In this document: positions 1 through 12,000 of the stretch, piece by piece
Position numbering within the stretch: position 1 is the stretch's first letter
Layout: every line of letters starts with the position of its first letter
Source: Paramacrobiotus metropolitanus
Taxonomy: Eukaryota > Tardigrada > Eutardigrada > Parachela > Macrobiotidae
NCBI RefSeq assembly: GCF_019649055.1
Contig: NW_026570223.1
Span: 2,046,001 to 2,110,000 of the forward strand
DNA length: 64,000 nucleotides
Direction of reading: 5' to 3'
Made by a program: the position numbers and the translations under genes
The notes under the pieces: model-generated
The model's input: the letters and a program-made list of their open reading frames with translations, nothing else
Databases searched by the model: none
What the model was told of the DNA's origin: nothing

Positions 1-993
1 ACTGTTAATCAGAATGATGTGTTGTATGTTCCCAGTACGCAGTCGAAACTTTTTTAGACGCCTGCAACTGAATAATTATTACGAGCACATACCGGTCCCG
101 CGGTATACAGGTAAGTACAGAGTACTGTACTGTACATAAATAAACCGTAACTGAAAACAGTATCCCCATGATATGATGTCGGCTAAAGAAGAAAATCCGT
201 AATTATTCAACAAAGCACACAAAAGCGCAAAAACAAAAAGACCTATTGTACATAGGTAATATGCTCCAGGCTAAAAGTTGCAAGAAACATTATTTCAGTT
301 TGACGAAAGGATAGCAATTTAGTTTCTCTAGACTAAAAGTTGCAAAAACATTTATTATTCCAATTTAACTCACAAGTCAATGACAGTAACTTAATTTCTT
401 AAGAGTGACAAGGCCAACTACAAAATCCGGATTAAGATCGTCATTGCCATTAATCTACCGTAGCTTTCCTGAAAAATCAAATTATGTTATTTCAAGTGTC
501 AAAAGCATACAAAAAGGAGAGATCGGCTTCAATACAAATTATACCAGCTAAAGCGGAATTACTGTAGTGTAAACGCTCCGTAGTTTTTATCCAACATAAT
601 AAATTTACTGACTTATTTACAATCTCCGACAGCGTTCGTACCGAGCATTGAGAACATACAGGAGTAAGCGAGTACAAAAGATCACAAAATAAAATCTGCG
701 AAGCATGTTCGACATTTCGCGAAACCGGTAGTACAACAATGATATTCCATATTCCGTAAAAGTTACGAATTTGCCGAATTTTCACACACCAAAGTCACTG
801 GACCTAAACAATGCAGGCAAGTACAACGTCAAATACGCATAACGCACACAGCTAACCAAATGGATCTTTCCGGTAATGGATCGATCGATGGCCTTTGTGC
901 ATCACAGTCTTCGATAAATCTGAGATTTCCTTCCAATAACCTTTACCGGCTCAGGACAAATTCATACCACACTAAAAATCAGCACAAACTCTT
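1..993. other. non-coding, left edge
   Basis: AT-rich sequence with no exon I can support. It should include the 3' untranslated region of the minus-strand PIGF gene. A TTTATT at 351-356 would be an AATAAA on the minus strand, but it is some 640 bases past the PIGF stop. A short direct repeat sharing the core CTAAAAGTTGCA lies at about 271-295 and 333-357. A minus-strand open frame at 492-785 has no family resemblance and no supporting signals. Confidence 0.5.
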
Positions 994-2152
994 CTAATCA
1001 GCAAAACGATCTGTTTTGGAGTTAGACCTAGCATAAGCGGCTTTCGTGCAGGATTTCCACCACAGTGCCGCTAGCCAGCCAACATGACCGAGCGTGTATC
1101 CGACAAAAGCCGCGTAACAACATGGAATCGGCCACTTCTGCAACAACAGACGCATGTCGAGTAATACAGTGAAAAAAATTAATTAACTAGCACTGCAGCA
1201 CAAGACTACGTCATTCCCATCTCCCATCTTGGTGTCCAATCTTGGTAGAGAGTGCATCTCCTCAAAGACCGAAACCCCTACACTACGCTTAACACCGTTC
1301 ATTTGAACGGACCGTCCGATCCCATCAACTCTGTAGCGACTTTTATGCTTTTACTCAGATTTATTTACTACTTATTGTATACCAACTGGAAAATAATATA
1401 CTGCAATAATAATAACAGCATCAATGAAAAGATTTCAAGGAAACTGATATTTGGAAGTGAAATAAGCTTTCCTTGGATGGCTAATTGTTCTTTGAATTAC
1501 GCACCTGCCAAGGACGATCCCAATCCAGCGGAATGACAACCGAGCCGCACCACGCTCCCACCACCGCCATCAATCCCGGGACGAAACACAATTTCTCCAC
1601 GCTCATATCGCTTTCCATGGCCTGAAGGAATTTGAGCAGCTCCTCCACGGGCTGACCGTGTATCAGGCAAAAAGGAACGAAACCCAGCACTGACAACAGC
1701 ATCGCCAAGTGCAGCGTTTCCAACCACGAACTGCAACAACAAGCACAGCCATGCGCTAACCATTTTCCGCTTGCAAGTTTGCAACATGCGCTAGTGGAGA
1801 TAGGAAATTACATGGCTTACTCGAATATTGGTGCACCGAATAACACAATTCCCACAAACAACGCCGGGACCGAGGCCACCGCGAAGAGTCCCGCGTTGGG
1901 TGCGTTCCAGTTCGATAGACGCATGGAGGAGCTGCGCGCTTTGCGGGCAATCAGTTCCTCGGCAAACAGATACCGCAGCAGCGCCACATCGATTAGCAAG
2001 ATGAGCGCTGTCAGGTAGCGCGTTGTATCCAGGGGACTCTCCACCAGGTTGATGTAGTTTCCCAACAAATTCGGGAAGAGCGGGAGAGCGGCGATAATCA
2101 GCTTCAGTAGACAGAATTGTGCCACCCACAGTTCCTGAATACGTCGCTTCAT
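994..2152 (-). CDS. PIGF: GPI ethanolamine phosphate transferase-stabilising subunit PIG-F
   Basis: PIG-F is a multi-pass ER membrane protein. It stabilises PIGO and PIGG, the enzymes that add ethanolamine phosphate to mannose residues of GPI anchors. I see three minus-strand exons: 2152-1821, 1730-1505 and 1137-994. They give 233 residues against about 219 in human. All junctions are GT-AG and the phases fit. Diagnostic motifs are FGAPIF at the end of exon 1, WLETLHLAMLLS at the start of exon 2, GAWCGSVVIPLDWDRPWQ at its end, and KWPIPCCYAAFVGYTLGH in exon 3. These align in order with human PIGF, and the PLDWDRPWQ block is a family signature. Hydrophobic segments occur throughout, as expected. 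The ATG at 2152 is the first in frame. The gene is divergent from the fucosidase, with 603 bases between the starts. Confidence 0.9.
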
Positions 2153-2755
2153 TGTGCAACGTGCAGGTTGTGTAAGGGATTATAACAAGGAGATAACAAA
2201 TTCCTAGTGGATTTTTCCCGAAATCTAGCAGCAAGCGCGTAGAACAGCGGTTGAAGCTGCAAAAATTAAGTCATCGGAAATTTAAATTATCAGGCACCTA
2301 TCTCCCGCCATGCCATCGAACAACAAGTTATTGCGCAATTCACAATCTACTATTAGGTAGGATCAGTTACATATTTACTAATTTACATGACATGATAAGA
2401 ATACGTTCCACTTCCGGAGGATAAAAGTCATAAAACTCATTAAACAGCACATAAAAGTCAAAACCATTCGAAAAACCCGAAATCCTAAATATTCCGCTGC
2501 ACGCGTATGTAAAGACTCAAAAGCGTACTTGCTTTTCTGAGTCCACGTGATTGACCTAGTTGGAAATCTGCTGAACGGATCACGTGTGCTGCTGTATTTC
2601 CGACTCACGGCGCAGTTTGTTTGTTGATGTTTTCATATGCGATATCCGACGAAACAAGACTGATTTGAGTTTTAACTTTATGTTTTCTGAATTTTTCCTG
2701 CCAGTATAAGCTGGGATAAGATTTCTGTTGTGGAGACTTCAAATTAGCATTGATA
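2153..2755. other. divergent intergenic region PIGF/fucosidase
   Basis: This 603-base spacer must hold both promoters of the head-to-head PIGF and fucosidase genes. I see no obvious TATA box and no additional exon. Open frames here have no family resemblance. Confidence 0.4.
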
Positions 2756-5714
2756 ATGCATCCTGGTGCATCGCTTTTCAGTTGCGGACTGATATTGGCT
2801 GCAGTGTGTTCCTCTTGCAACGGCTTTCACGCAGCAGCGGACGAAGAGATCCAGAAAGTTCCCAAAAGCAGCCCGCTCACGCGATACGAACCAACATGGG
2901 ATTCCATTGATTCCCGTCCGATACCGGGTAAAATTGGCATTCAGATTTTTTCTGTGCACTCTGTGGTAGCTGTTGTTGTTGTTTTCCATAGATTGGTACA
3001 ATAATGCGAAATTTGGCATATTTATTCATTGGGGAGTGTTTAGCGTACCGGCGTTTGGAAGCGAGTGGTAAATGCCAGAAAACCCTCCAGTCTGGCACTG
3101 TTTATCCTAACGCAGTATTTACCTCTTGCAGGTTTTGGTGGTACTGGCAAGGAGAGAAGCGACAAAACTTCATAGATTTCGTTAAAAATAATTATGGACC
3201 GGGATTTACTTATGCTGATTTTGCGCCACAATTTCATGCTGCGTTTTATGATCCGAAAGCGTGGGCTAAACTGTTTGAAGCATCGGGAGCGCAGTAAGTC
3301 GGAGAATGATGGCTTCTTGCTGCTTTGGCTCGCAGTACTCGTTACATTGTGAAATTGCCCGTAAATTGAACTACGAGTGTACCGTTAAACTGTGCTGAAC
3401 GCGAATATCTTCATTTGGAAAGTTTTTTTGCTTGTGCTTCAAAATTTTGCTGCACATACTTTCCAGTATACGCAGTGAGAAGCTATTATCGATTGCACAG
3501 TAAGATACAGTCGATGCGGAATGTAATATTCATGTTGTTCAAAATGTGAAAAATATTGCAACCACTTTCTTATAGAGTGAAACGTAATTGTTGCACTCGC
3601 CAGCGTAAAAAGCTTACAACTCTCCATTAGCCATTGTGAGACGTCTGTTGGGAGTTACCATTCACTTTCGCTAGGTATGTCGTTCTTACTTCCAAACACC
3701 ACGAAGGATTCACAATGTGGCCGTCAAGTGTATCCTGGAACTGGAACGCCATGGACGTTGGACCGCGTCGGGATCTGGTGGGCGAGTTGGCGGATGCTGT
3801 GCGGAAGAATACGAAACTACATTTCGGCCTCTATCACTCCATGTTCGAATGGTTTAACCCGGTCTACAAACAGGACGTGGCTAACAATTTTACTACCAAG
3901 CAGTTTGTTACAGTAGGAAATTATTTATAGCTGAATAGTGAATACCTGTCATTACTGGAGTTGCAAATTGGTTAATGGTGTCTCGGGTTGCAGAGTAAAA
4001 CACTGCCGGAGCTGTATGAAATTGTCAACCGCTACAAACCGGAAGTGATCTGGTCCGACGGCTGTCCGGGATCCTCGGACTGGTGGGGCAGTAAGGAATT
4101 CATCGCCTGGCTTTACAATGAATCGTAAGATTTTTGAATAATCAGTTATTGATGGTCCTCGTGGGTTTAAAATTTTTAGCAGTTACGCTGCATATTTATA
4201 ATAACTGCACACCAGTTATTTAAATTTTCTGTTTAAGTCTCTGTATTCTACCTAGTACTTACTGTTGAAATTTTCATTTGGCTCGGGAGTCCTGTTAGAA
4301 CGAACACGGATTGGTCTTTCTTTTATATTTCCTCTCTGGCAGTATTTCGTTTGGTGCAAATGTTTTACACATTGCAGACCAGTAAAGGACACGGTCGTTA
4401 CAAATGACCGTTGGGGAGATGATGCCATGTGTAAACACGGAGGATTTCTGACGTGCGATGATCGTTATACTCCCAGTAAGTTGGCACAGCCGAGTAAAAA
4501 ATTGCTGAGCATTTCGGTGTGACGTTCTTCAATCATACAATAGTGGTAAAATCGTAGTGTGGAGGCGGACATTTTATTCATTGGACTCATTTTGATGCGA
4601 ATGATACTGTTATCTACTACTATAGTACGTAGTGGATTATCCGTAGTGCAGAGCATCATGAATCGATGACTGTTAATGTTTTGTCTTTTTAGCCCACCTT
4701 TTAACTCGGAAATGGGAAAACTGCATGACCATTGACGGATCGAGTTGGGGTTATCGCCGCAATATGGCTATTACGGATATTCTGAAAATCGAAACACTGA
4801 TTGCTACTTTAGTCAGTTCTGTTAGGTAACAAAATAGTATTTTTCTGTGTCGATTAATGGGGCTGTCGCGTTACCTTTCTTCATTGTATCTCTTCCTTTT
4901 GGTAGTTATGGTGGCAATTTACTGATGAATATCGGGCCAACTTCCGACGGGATTATTGTTCCTGTATTCCAGGAGCGTCTGCTCCAGATGGGCAGTTGGC
5001 TGAGCGTCAATGGCGAAGCGATTTACAGTAGCATGGCTTGGACATCGCAGAATGACACAATTACACCCAACGTCTGGTATGTTTTCGGGAACGGTTTGTG
5101 TTATTTGTGCGTACTGAAAACTAAAAGTGTCCGTTCGGTGCTTCGCTGAAACAGTGGGAATACGTATACTGGCGAAAATTTGTTTGTCACTGGAACTGCC
5201 AGATCGGCGAGTAATTTTTGAATACTGAGGGTCTGCGACTCGTTCTGATGTAAAGAAGAATTTTTCAGATTAAGTTAAACGCCGGAAATTAAAAGTTCAT
5301 TCGCTTTTGGAATTATGTGTTGCAGGACACCTGATATTCACTATGTTGTGTAGGTATACTTGCAAGAAAGAGAACGGCTCCACCACCGTCTACGCGATCG
5401 TGCTGACCGATTTGGCCAAGGACTTCATCGTCCTGGGCGCAGCCCAAGCTACCGAAGAATCAAAAATCACCATTCTGGGCTATAACGACGACGTGGACTG
5501 GGAAGTACTGAGCACAGGTGACCTTATGGTCAGTATTCCTCGGAAGCAGGATTTGCCGACGGTGGCGGTGTGGGGTTTCACGTTGCGGATGAAGCACCTG
5601 AAGAACGCGGATGTCAGTAACTATCAACGACCCCTGGAGGGGGAACGACCGCCGTTGCCGACTAAGGGAAATGTGGAACGACCCTGGCGAAAAGTGGTGG
5701 CGGCGATGGTGTGA
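2756..5714 (+). CDS. FUCA1: tissue-type alpha-L-fucosidase (GH29), lysosomal or secreted
   Basis: This enzyme removes terminal alpha-L-fucose from glycoproteins and glycolipids in lysosomes. Nine exons: 2756-2927, 2992-3067, 3132-3293, 3675-3912, 3994-4124, 4378-4475, 4693-4825, 4906-5076 and 5354-5714. They sum to 1542 bases, or 513 residues (human FUCA1 is 466). A hydrophobic signal peptide occupies about residues 1-24. GH29 landmarks in order are [95 protein letters not shown] and [13 protein letters not shown]. The Asp of WSDG, about residue 238, corresponds to the GH29 catalytic nucleophile. The C-terminal exon encodes the beta-sandwich region and a low-similarity tail. The start is the first ATG, just before the signal peptide. 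Which FUCA paralogue it represents is not resolved. Confidence 0.93.
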
Positions 5715-6000
5715 GCAAGAAGCTGTGATCGTGGTGAGAGAGATTCTTGTTATTGTTTGGTTTCCTCTTTTTTTATTGACTGCTCTGTTACGCGGATGTG
5801 GATACTTTGTTATGATTCAGTCATTCCATTTTATCCTTTTACATCTACAAAAGCCATTTTTGACTTCTTTTCACTCTTTAATATGTTTAACAAGGAAGAA
5901 TTATGGTTTTATCAGTTGTTGACAGTGTACTCGTAAATTTATAGTTGTGACGTTTTTCCGGTGTGTTTTACGTATTGTTTTGATCGCATATTATAACCTA

Positions 6001-6006
6001 AATAAA
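6001..6006 (+). terminator. poly(A) signal AATAAA, fucosidase
   Basis: AATAAA lies 287 bases past the fucosidase stop and is the likely cleavage signal for that transcript. Other A-rich stretches follow near 6190 and 6250. Confidence 0.6.
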
Positions 6007-9000
6007 AAAGTTTTGCAGCGTTAAAAATTTGATAACCCAGTTGTACTGTACTAGCAGATTGCCTGGATTCAGCCCAAAACCCCAACTTCGTACGCTTTCG
6101 TGTTGATGCTTCATTTTTTGTGAACTTTTGAAGTTAGTTAACTTACGTAACATTACGTGAAAACTCGTATAGCAAATAATTTGTCAATAAACTTTTTTAT
6201 TTAGTAGGATAATTATGTAAAGAATTACAAACATAAATGGTAAAATTCAAATAAAAAAAGTCTTATAAACATTTTTATGAGTTGCACGGTTTATGTCACA
6301 ATCGCTTCACCATCAGCTTATGTTCCTATCAAATTCAATTCAAATTACAGCCATCACTCTACGATTTTTGCTACGTTCTTCAGGTTGGATTACAAGATGG
6401 GTTCGGCAACAAGCTGCTTCTAAGCTCTGACGCAGCCCCCCTTATGCCACTACTGGTGTTTAATATTCGATTTGTCGGTGATTTTTTGCTGTAAGTACAC
6501 ATCTCTTAATATTGACAAGTCGGACCGGCGTCAGCACATGCTGAGGAGGTTTGCACCTGTTGAAAAGGCGGGGTTTTCTGTCATGTCAGCAGCACTTCGT
6601 ACCCGGCATCTTATTGCAAACCATCCAAGTGTACTGTGCTTGTCACCGCAACGTTTACATGCTGCAGTGTGTCGTGCGGTGTACATAGGGTATGCAGCCG
6701 CAAATCGCCGAGTGTTGCTGACAATCAACGCTGTTTTAATTTTTTCCGCACTGTCCACTTGGCGCGGACGAGTGGCATTTGCATCTCGCATCCGATTCCG
6801 CAGTCGAGACCGCTTTCGCTTTGAATTTGATTATGTAGTGCCGTATTGAAACTGACAGTTTACTGCTTTGTTTAAATGAAAAATTGCAGGTGAATATACT
6901 GCAGTCGCTGCTTGAGAATCTTCCGGTTGGATTAGCAGTTTTGAACACTGCGTGACTTATTTTTTTATCACTAACTCTGGCATCAACTTATCGGATTATG
7001 GTAGCGCTAATCAACATGCTTAAGCGTGGTAAGTTTACCACAAACGTATGGTGATTATTCCTTAGATATATGATTTACAGCTATGTGCTAGTTACACAGC
7101 CAGCGCTGTTAACCGAAAATTTACATTAATCTCCTTTTTCGAAATTTTAATTGGTGCTTTTAAAATTTTAATGCTCTGACATGTTGGGAAAAATTTGAAA
7201 TTATTGGAAATGTCAAAATTGTTCGCTGTAAACACTTCCACTCTTTTCAGCAGTTAATGATATTTATAAATTATTTGGTGCATATATTAAAAAGATGTAG
7301 TTTTTGTTTAATTAAACAACATTAACTTCTAATGGTTTTTAGCAAAATTAATGTCTACTGTAATATCGTTTTAGTTCTAGCAATATTCTATTGTAGAGGT
7401 ACTACTTACTGGCAGTAGTGTATGCTTATCCGTCATGCGATAGTTTCATCCGTGCAGTTTTATTACTACGTTGTTTAACCTGAATTGGCTAGTTTGAGAA
7501 AACTGTATAAACACGCATTAATAACGCAAACATTAACAGCTTGATTGTGACAGAAAGCAAGACTGCACTGCATTTTGAACTGGTTTTTCCGATGCACGAT
7601 GATGATTTCCGACAATTTTTCCGTCTGAAATAATTCATTTTTAATGCGGTCAGCTGCCATCAGCGGCACTTGGCTTTTTTTCTGTTTCCGTAAATTTTCC
7701 TCCAAAAAGCGGAGCAAAGCAAAAACCATCCGAGTAGCGATTGCGCCGCTGACCAATTAAATCCCCATCAGAGAAGTGAGCATAACGGCTGTTTTTAGTC
7801 AGCCGGAAGCGGCAAAAATTAAGTGTACACACTCTCCATGTCGGCGCGAAAATGATACTTTTTTCGGCTGCAATGGACTTTTCAGCAGAGAGCAGTGATG
7901 GATTACCCTAATCCGGGTCTGATGTGGAATTAATATCATATTTTTCTTCGTGTCTTTTTCTTAACAGTTTTACCATTGTTTCGTTGGACGACGTCATGGA
8001 CGTGGTGTCGTGCATTGCTTTTGGTGTTAAGATTTATCAACAACCAGCCGTCAACGAAATGCTGGTCCGTTGCCAGCCCGGATGAAATATGCCGGTACTG
8101 CCGGCGTTCCTGTTCGTTGGTCCCGGCATCAGGCTTGACACAATATGCGGGGCTTGCGTAATTCAGATTTTCTTCAAGTGTTTTAGAAGAAATATCCATC
8201 TGAAAGTCGGCAGCTTTTATGCAATGTGATTAACACGATACCGACAAAAGATGGTTTTTTTAATTATTTTACCGGCATAATGCGCATAAAATCGTTTACG
8301 AATTTCATAACCTTTTGTCAGAGCAACGTTCTTGGAAAAATGCAGCGTTACTTATTCTTGGTTTTGTATGTTTCTTTCTAGCATATAAAAAAATAATGTG
8401 ATAGAAGCACATTACTTTTATATAAGAGTAAATTATATAAATTTTTTTGCCAGTGCATTGAACGCACATTGTTAATAGGCAGCAATAATTATGTTAAAAA
8501 TCATATTATACACGTACGAGTACATGATGTGCCATTCTACTACGAGTACAAGTTGCTTATTCTCACAATCAGCAAAAGTCGGAATGAGCTGATTGCCATG
8601 TATTAATTTATAAGCTACTATTCAAAGTCATTTATCGCAGCGTAATATTTGAGCCGAAAATCCGATTCACATACTCGTAATATTAATACTAATGACCATA
8701 GTTGTTAATTATCAATAACTGACACCGTGTTAAAGTCAACATACAAAGTGCTACGAAACGGCGATCTTCCGTCTCGGTTTCGCGGCATGAAAGGGATCGT
8801 TTGCTATGTAATCATCGAACTAGTTCAATATACTTTCGCTGGTGAGCGATTAGTGCCGCAGCGAGCATCTGTCCAGTTAGTGTACTTGTATGGATATTAA
8901 GTGCAGATTATTTATGTTTACGTCGCTCGGTGTTGCCTGCTGATTACCTAATCTTTCGCACCAGATAACACGCGCAGACAATACCGCCGATTGTCCGATA

Positions 9001-12000
9001 CAAAGGTGCACTGTACATATAAGCGTACATGATGTGGAATTGATGATCGTGTATCTTGTTTAATTATGAATTATATTGTGGCCGGAAACACAAAGCCGGC
9101 TTCGGCGTGTGAATCACTTTCCCCCGCGTTTTGTGTACCATATCTTGGTAAATGTTATATGTAAAGTGGGTTGTCGATTTCGTTATGAAGTCACCTTCAA
9201 GCAATGTTTGATACGGTTCATACATAATTAAGCGTTTTATTTGACGGATGGGAACGTGAAACGGCAGCGAAGGCGCGCGCCGAACCAAAAGTTTGTCTCA
9301 CTAGCATAAACAATGCGCGACAATTACAACGCACCCATATAACTAATGCGAAATCGATTATTCATGTAAAGTTTTAATAACTGATTACAAATTAAGCTTA
9401 AAGTCGGAAAACAAGGTTGTCGAATCTTGTACGATTTTTTTATTAAAGTTTATCTTGAAACAAGGGAGTTTCTTCTGAAGAATGATAATGATATGTAATA
9501 AATAGTTTTGTCTTTTTGCAGAAACTTAAGAAGTTAGCTGCAAAGTAAGTAATTATACTGATCATAGTAAAAATAACAACTACTCGTAGTACTCGTAGTA
9601 AGTGCTATCATTAAAAAGTGCATAGCCTATATATAAGTACAGGATTCGCATGTGCCAAGAGTAGTTAATTTTGTGAAACAGGTAAAAGAACTTACAGATT
9701 TTTACTATGCATTACGAAGTTTCGTTTGTTTATGAGTGGGGATTGAAAATTACGGCATGATATAAAATTATTACAACCTCCGCCGCTTATTACAAGCTAT
9801 TGGAAACAAAGCCCACGCAAATTACGACTCTGTCGATAAAATCTATGCGGTGGAAATGATTACACATTACATGAAGTTTTTTTTTGGTATTTTGTAATAA
9901 AATTTTACCGCCAAATGCAGTGATCCGCAGCGTGAGCAAATGTTGACAAGGGTAAATCAACGATGTTAAACATTACAGCGTCAGTATATGTGGAGCGCAC
10001 GATATTTCGCATGGTACACCGTTCCCGGGGTTAATTTCCATTGGTCGGAAGTAGATCGGAAAAAAAGCGACAAAAGTTAGGCGCTTTTTTGGCATACGAC
10101 GCGCGTGTGTAGTTTTATCGTTTAATTAGCCACTATACCGGCGTCCAAGCGTTTAACAGGTCTGTTTAACACGCGAAAAAATATAATACACAAGCCAAGT
10201 TAAATAACCCACTTTCACTTAAAGTATCTGTAATGTGACGCACTCGTTGCACCGTACGTGCACACAAGCCTGACGGAAAGGTTACGTGGTGTGAAAGCTG
10301 CCAGCCGCGTTTATTGTCAGTACAATATTATTAGTGCAATATTTTTATGTTATTAGCTAAAGGATTTTCTGGTTGACTGATTGAAACAAAATTCTTCATC
10401 AGCACATAAACGTAACAGAAGTGCTTTGTTTATGAACGTACTTCCAGTTTTAGGAGAATTTACACTGCGTGCGGAAGTGTAATCTGCATCACTGCGCAGA
10501 CTGCAGCCAAAACTGCAAACTTCGTAAGTTGAAACTGCAACCAAATCTTGTACAAAAATTTTAGAAGCGTTTATGGATACGAAGTATTGCAATTCAAATA
10601 AATTGTTTCAGTAATGTCCATGTTAGATTCTGCTGTATATATGTGCAAACCGCAAGTATGTATGCAACAGTTATTGCAACTGCAAGTAACAATGTGACAT
10701 GGTAAGATCTAATTAGCATCATATTTTTTTATGACACGTACTCGTAGACTCGTAGTAAGTTCGTATAATTATGAATTTAGTTATTTTTTATACTCGCATT
10801 GTAACTGGACGCTGATATCAAGTACAGCCAAACACGCGATTCATCCTTTTTCGGCGGTAATTCTGTTAACGATCTAGTATTTTGGTGGGAATTTGAGAAG
10901 CTTGCAAAAGATATGGTAATGATCACCTTTGACGGCCGGCATCAGATTAATTAGATTACAATGCATATTTTGGCTGCGGTCTACCGCGCTTTTTATCTCA
11001 ACCCCGGCCCATATTGGAGCGGGCGTGAACCCTTGTCGCGCCGGAGCGTCTGCATTTTCGCTCTTTTAATAGGGAGCACCGCCCGATTGCCACTGAGACG
11101 ACTTCTAAATGAGATCATCGCTAATTCATCGGTGAAACGTTTTTCATTTGGTACAACATTATTTTAATCACTGCAGTTTTTATAAAATAATTTCGTTGCT
11201 AGTTTTAGGCTTAAATGCTTAAATATCATCTAGCTTTGGTTTGTTTTTAGCATATTTTTCTAAACTTAACCCGGCTGGTTCGCAGCGCTTCCTCAATTTC
11301 AAACATTGCAACAAACGTTTGTTAAAATTATTTTCATATAACTTTTTTATATTTGGAAATTTCGAATTTTTTTCTGCAGATAAGGTCGACAAGCTAACTG
11401 GTCAAGAAGGAGGCGGGAGCGCTGCATGTTGCCCGGTCAGGTCAGCAGTTTTCTTTGCCGCTAGTTTTATTATGGCACAAGCACTGTACGATCAGCACTC
11501 AGACTGTTTTTTGCGCGCACGACTGCGCGGATTTTCTTTCCGTTGTCCTTCAACTGGAAACGTCAAATGGGCCAATCAGTCGTCAGCGGCGGCTAAAAAT
11601 CAATTTTCGCTCAATAGATTTAACGGCAATATTGCTGCTAATTGTCACAGCCTTTTTAAGTACTTTCTATCAGAACGTTGACGTTATTTTTCACGGTCGA
11701 TCGTAGAGGCCACTCGCGGCCGGAGGTCATAATATGCATTTACCGTTAACCGGTTATAACTTTTTTTGTTTCCCTAATTACACTGGGAACGAATTTTTCT
11801 GTGCGAAATGGGTTTAAAGGCTTGATTAATTTTGAGTAAAACTTCATTTTTACCTCGTTTTACTAAGAATGCATCAAAGTGGCGACACCCGAAATAATTA
11901 ATTTGATAACTACAGTTTTGAGAGTTTACATGAACACAGATAACAGTTACAGCAAGCGGCACTTACAGAGTACAGCAACCTTGCATATGAATGCACCGAT

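Noticed and set aside
1497-1787. 96-codon minus-strand frame overlapping PIGF exon 2
   Set aside because: Wrong register; the PIGF frame through 1730-1505 carries the family signature.
6472-6849. 125-codon plus-strand frame after the fucosidase gene
   Set aside because: Arg/Ala/Phe-rich reading with no resemblance; both strands are open here, as expected from chance in a GC-richer patch.
6889-6954. Exon-like piece with a good acceptor and a hydrophobic reading to a stop
   Set aside because: It cannot be joined in phase to the only upstream exon-like piece (about 6382-6489); no family recognised.
11241-11681. 146-codon plus-strand frame in the gene-poor region
   Set aside because: Biased composition, no family resemblance, no start context or poly(A) support, and overlapped by another frame.
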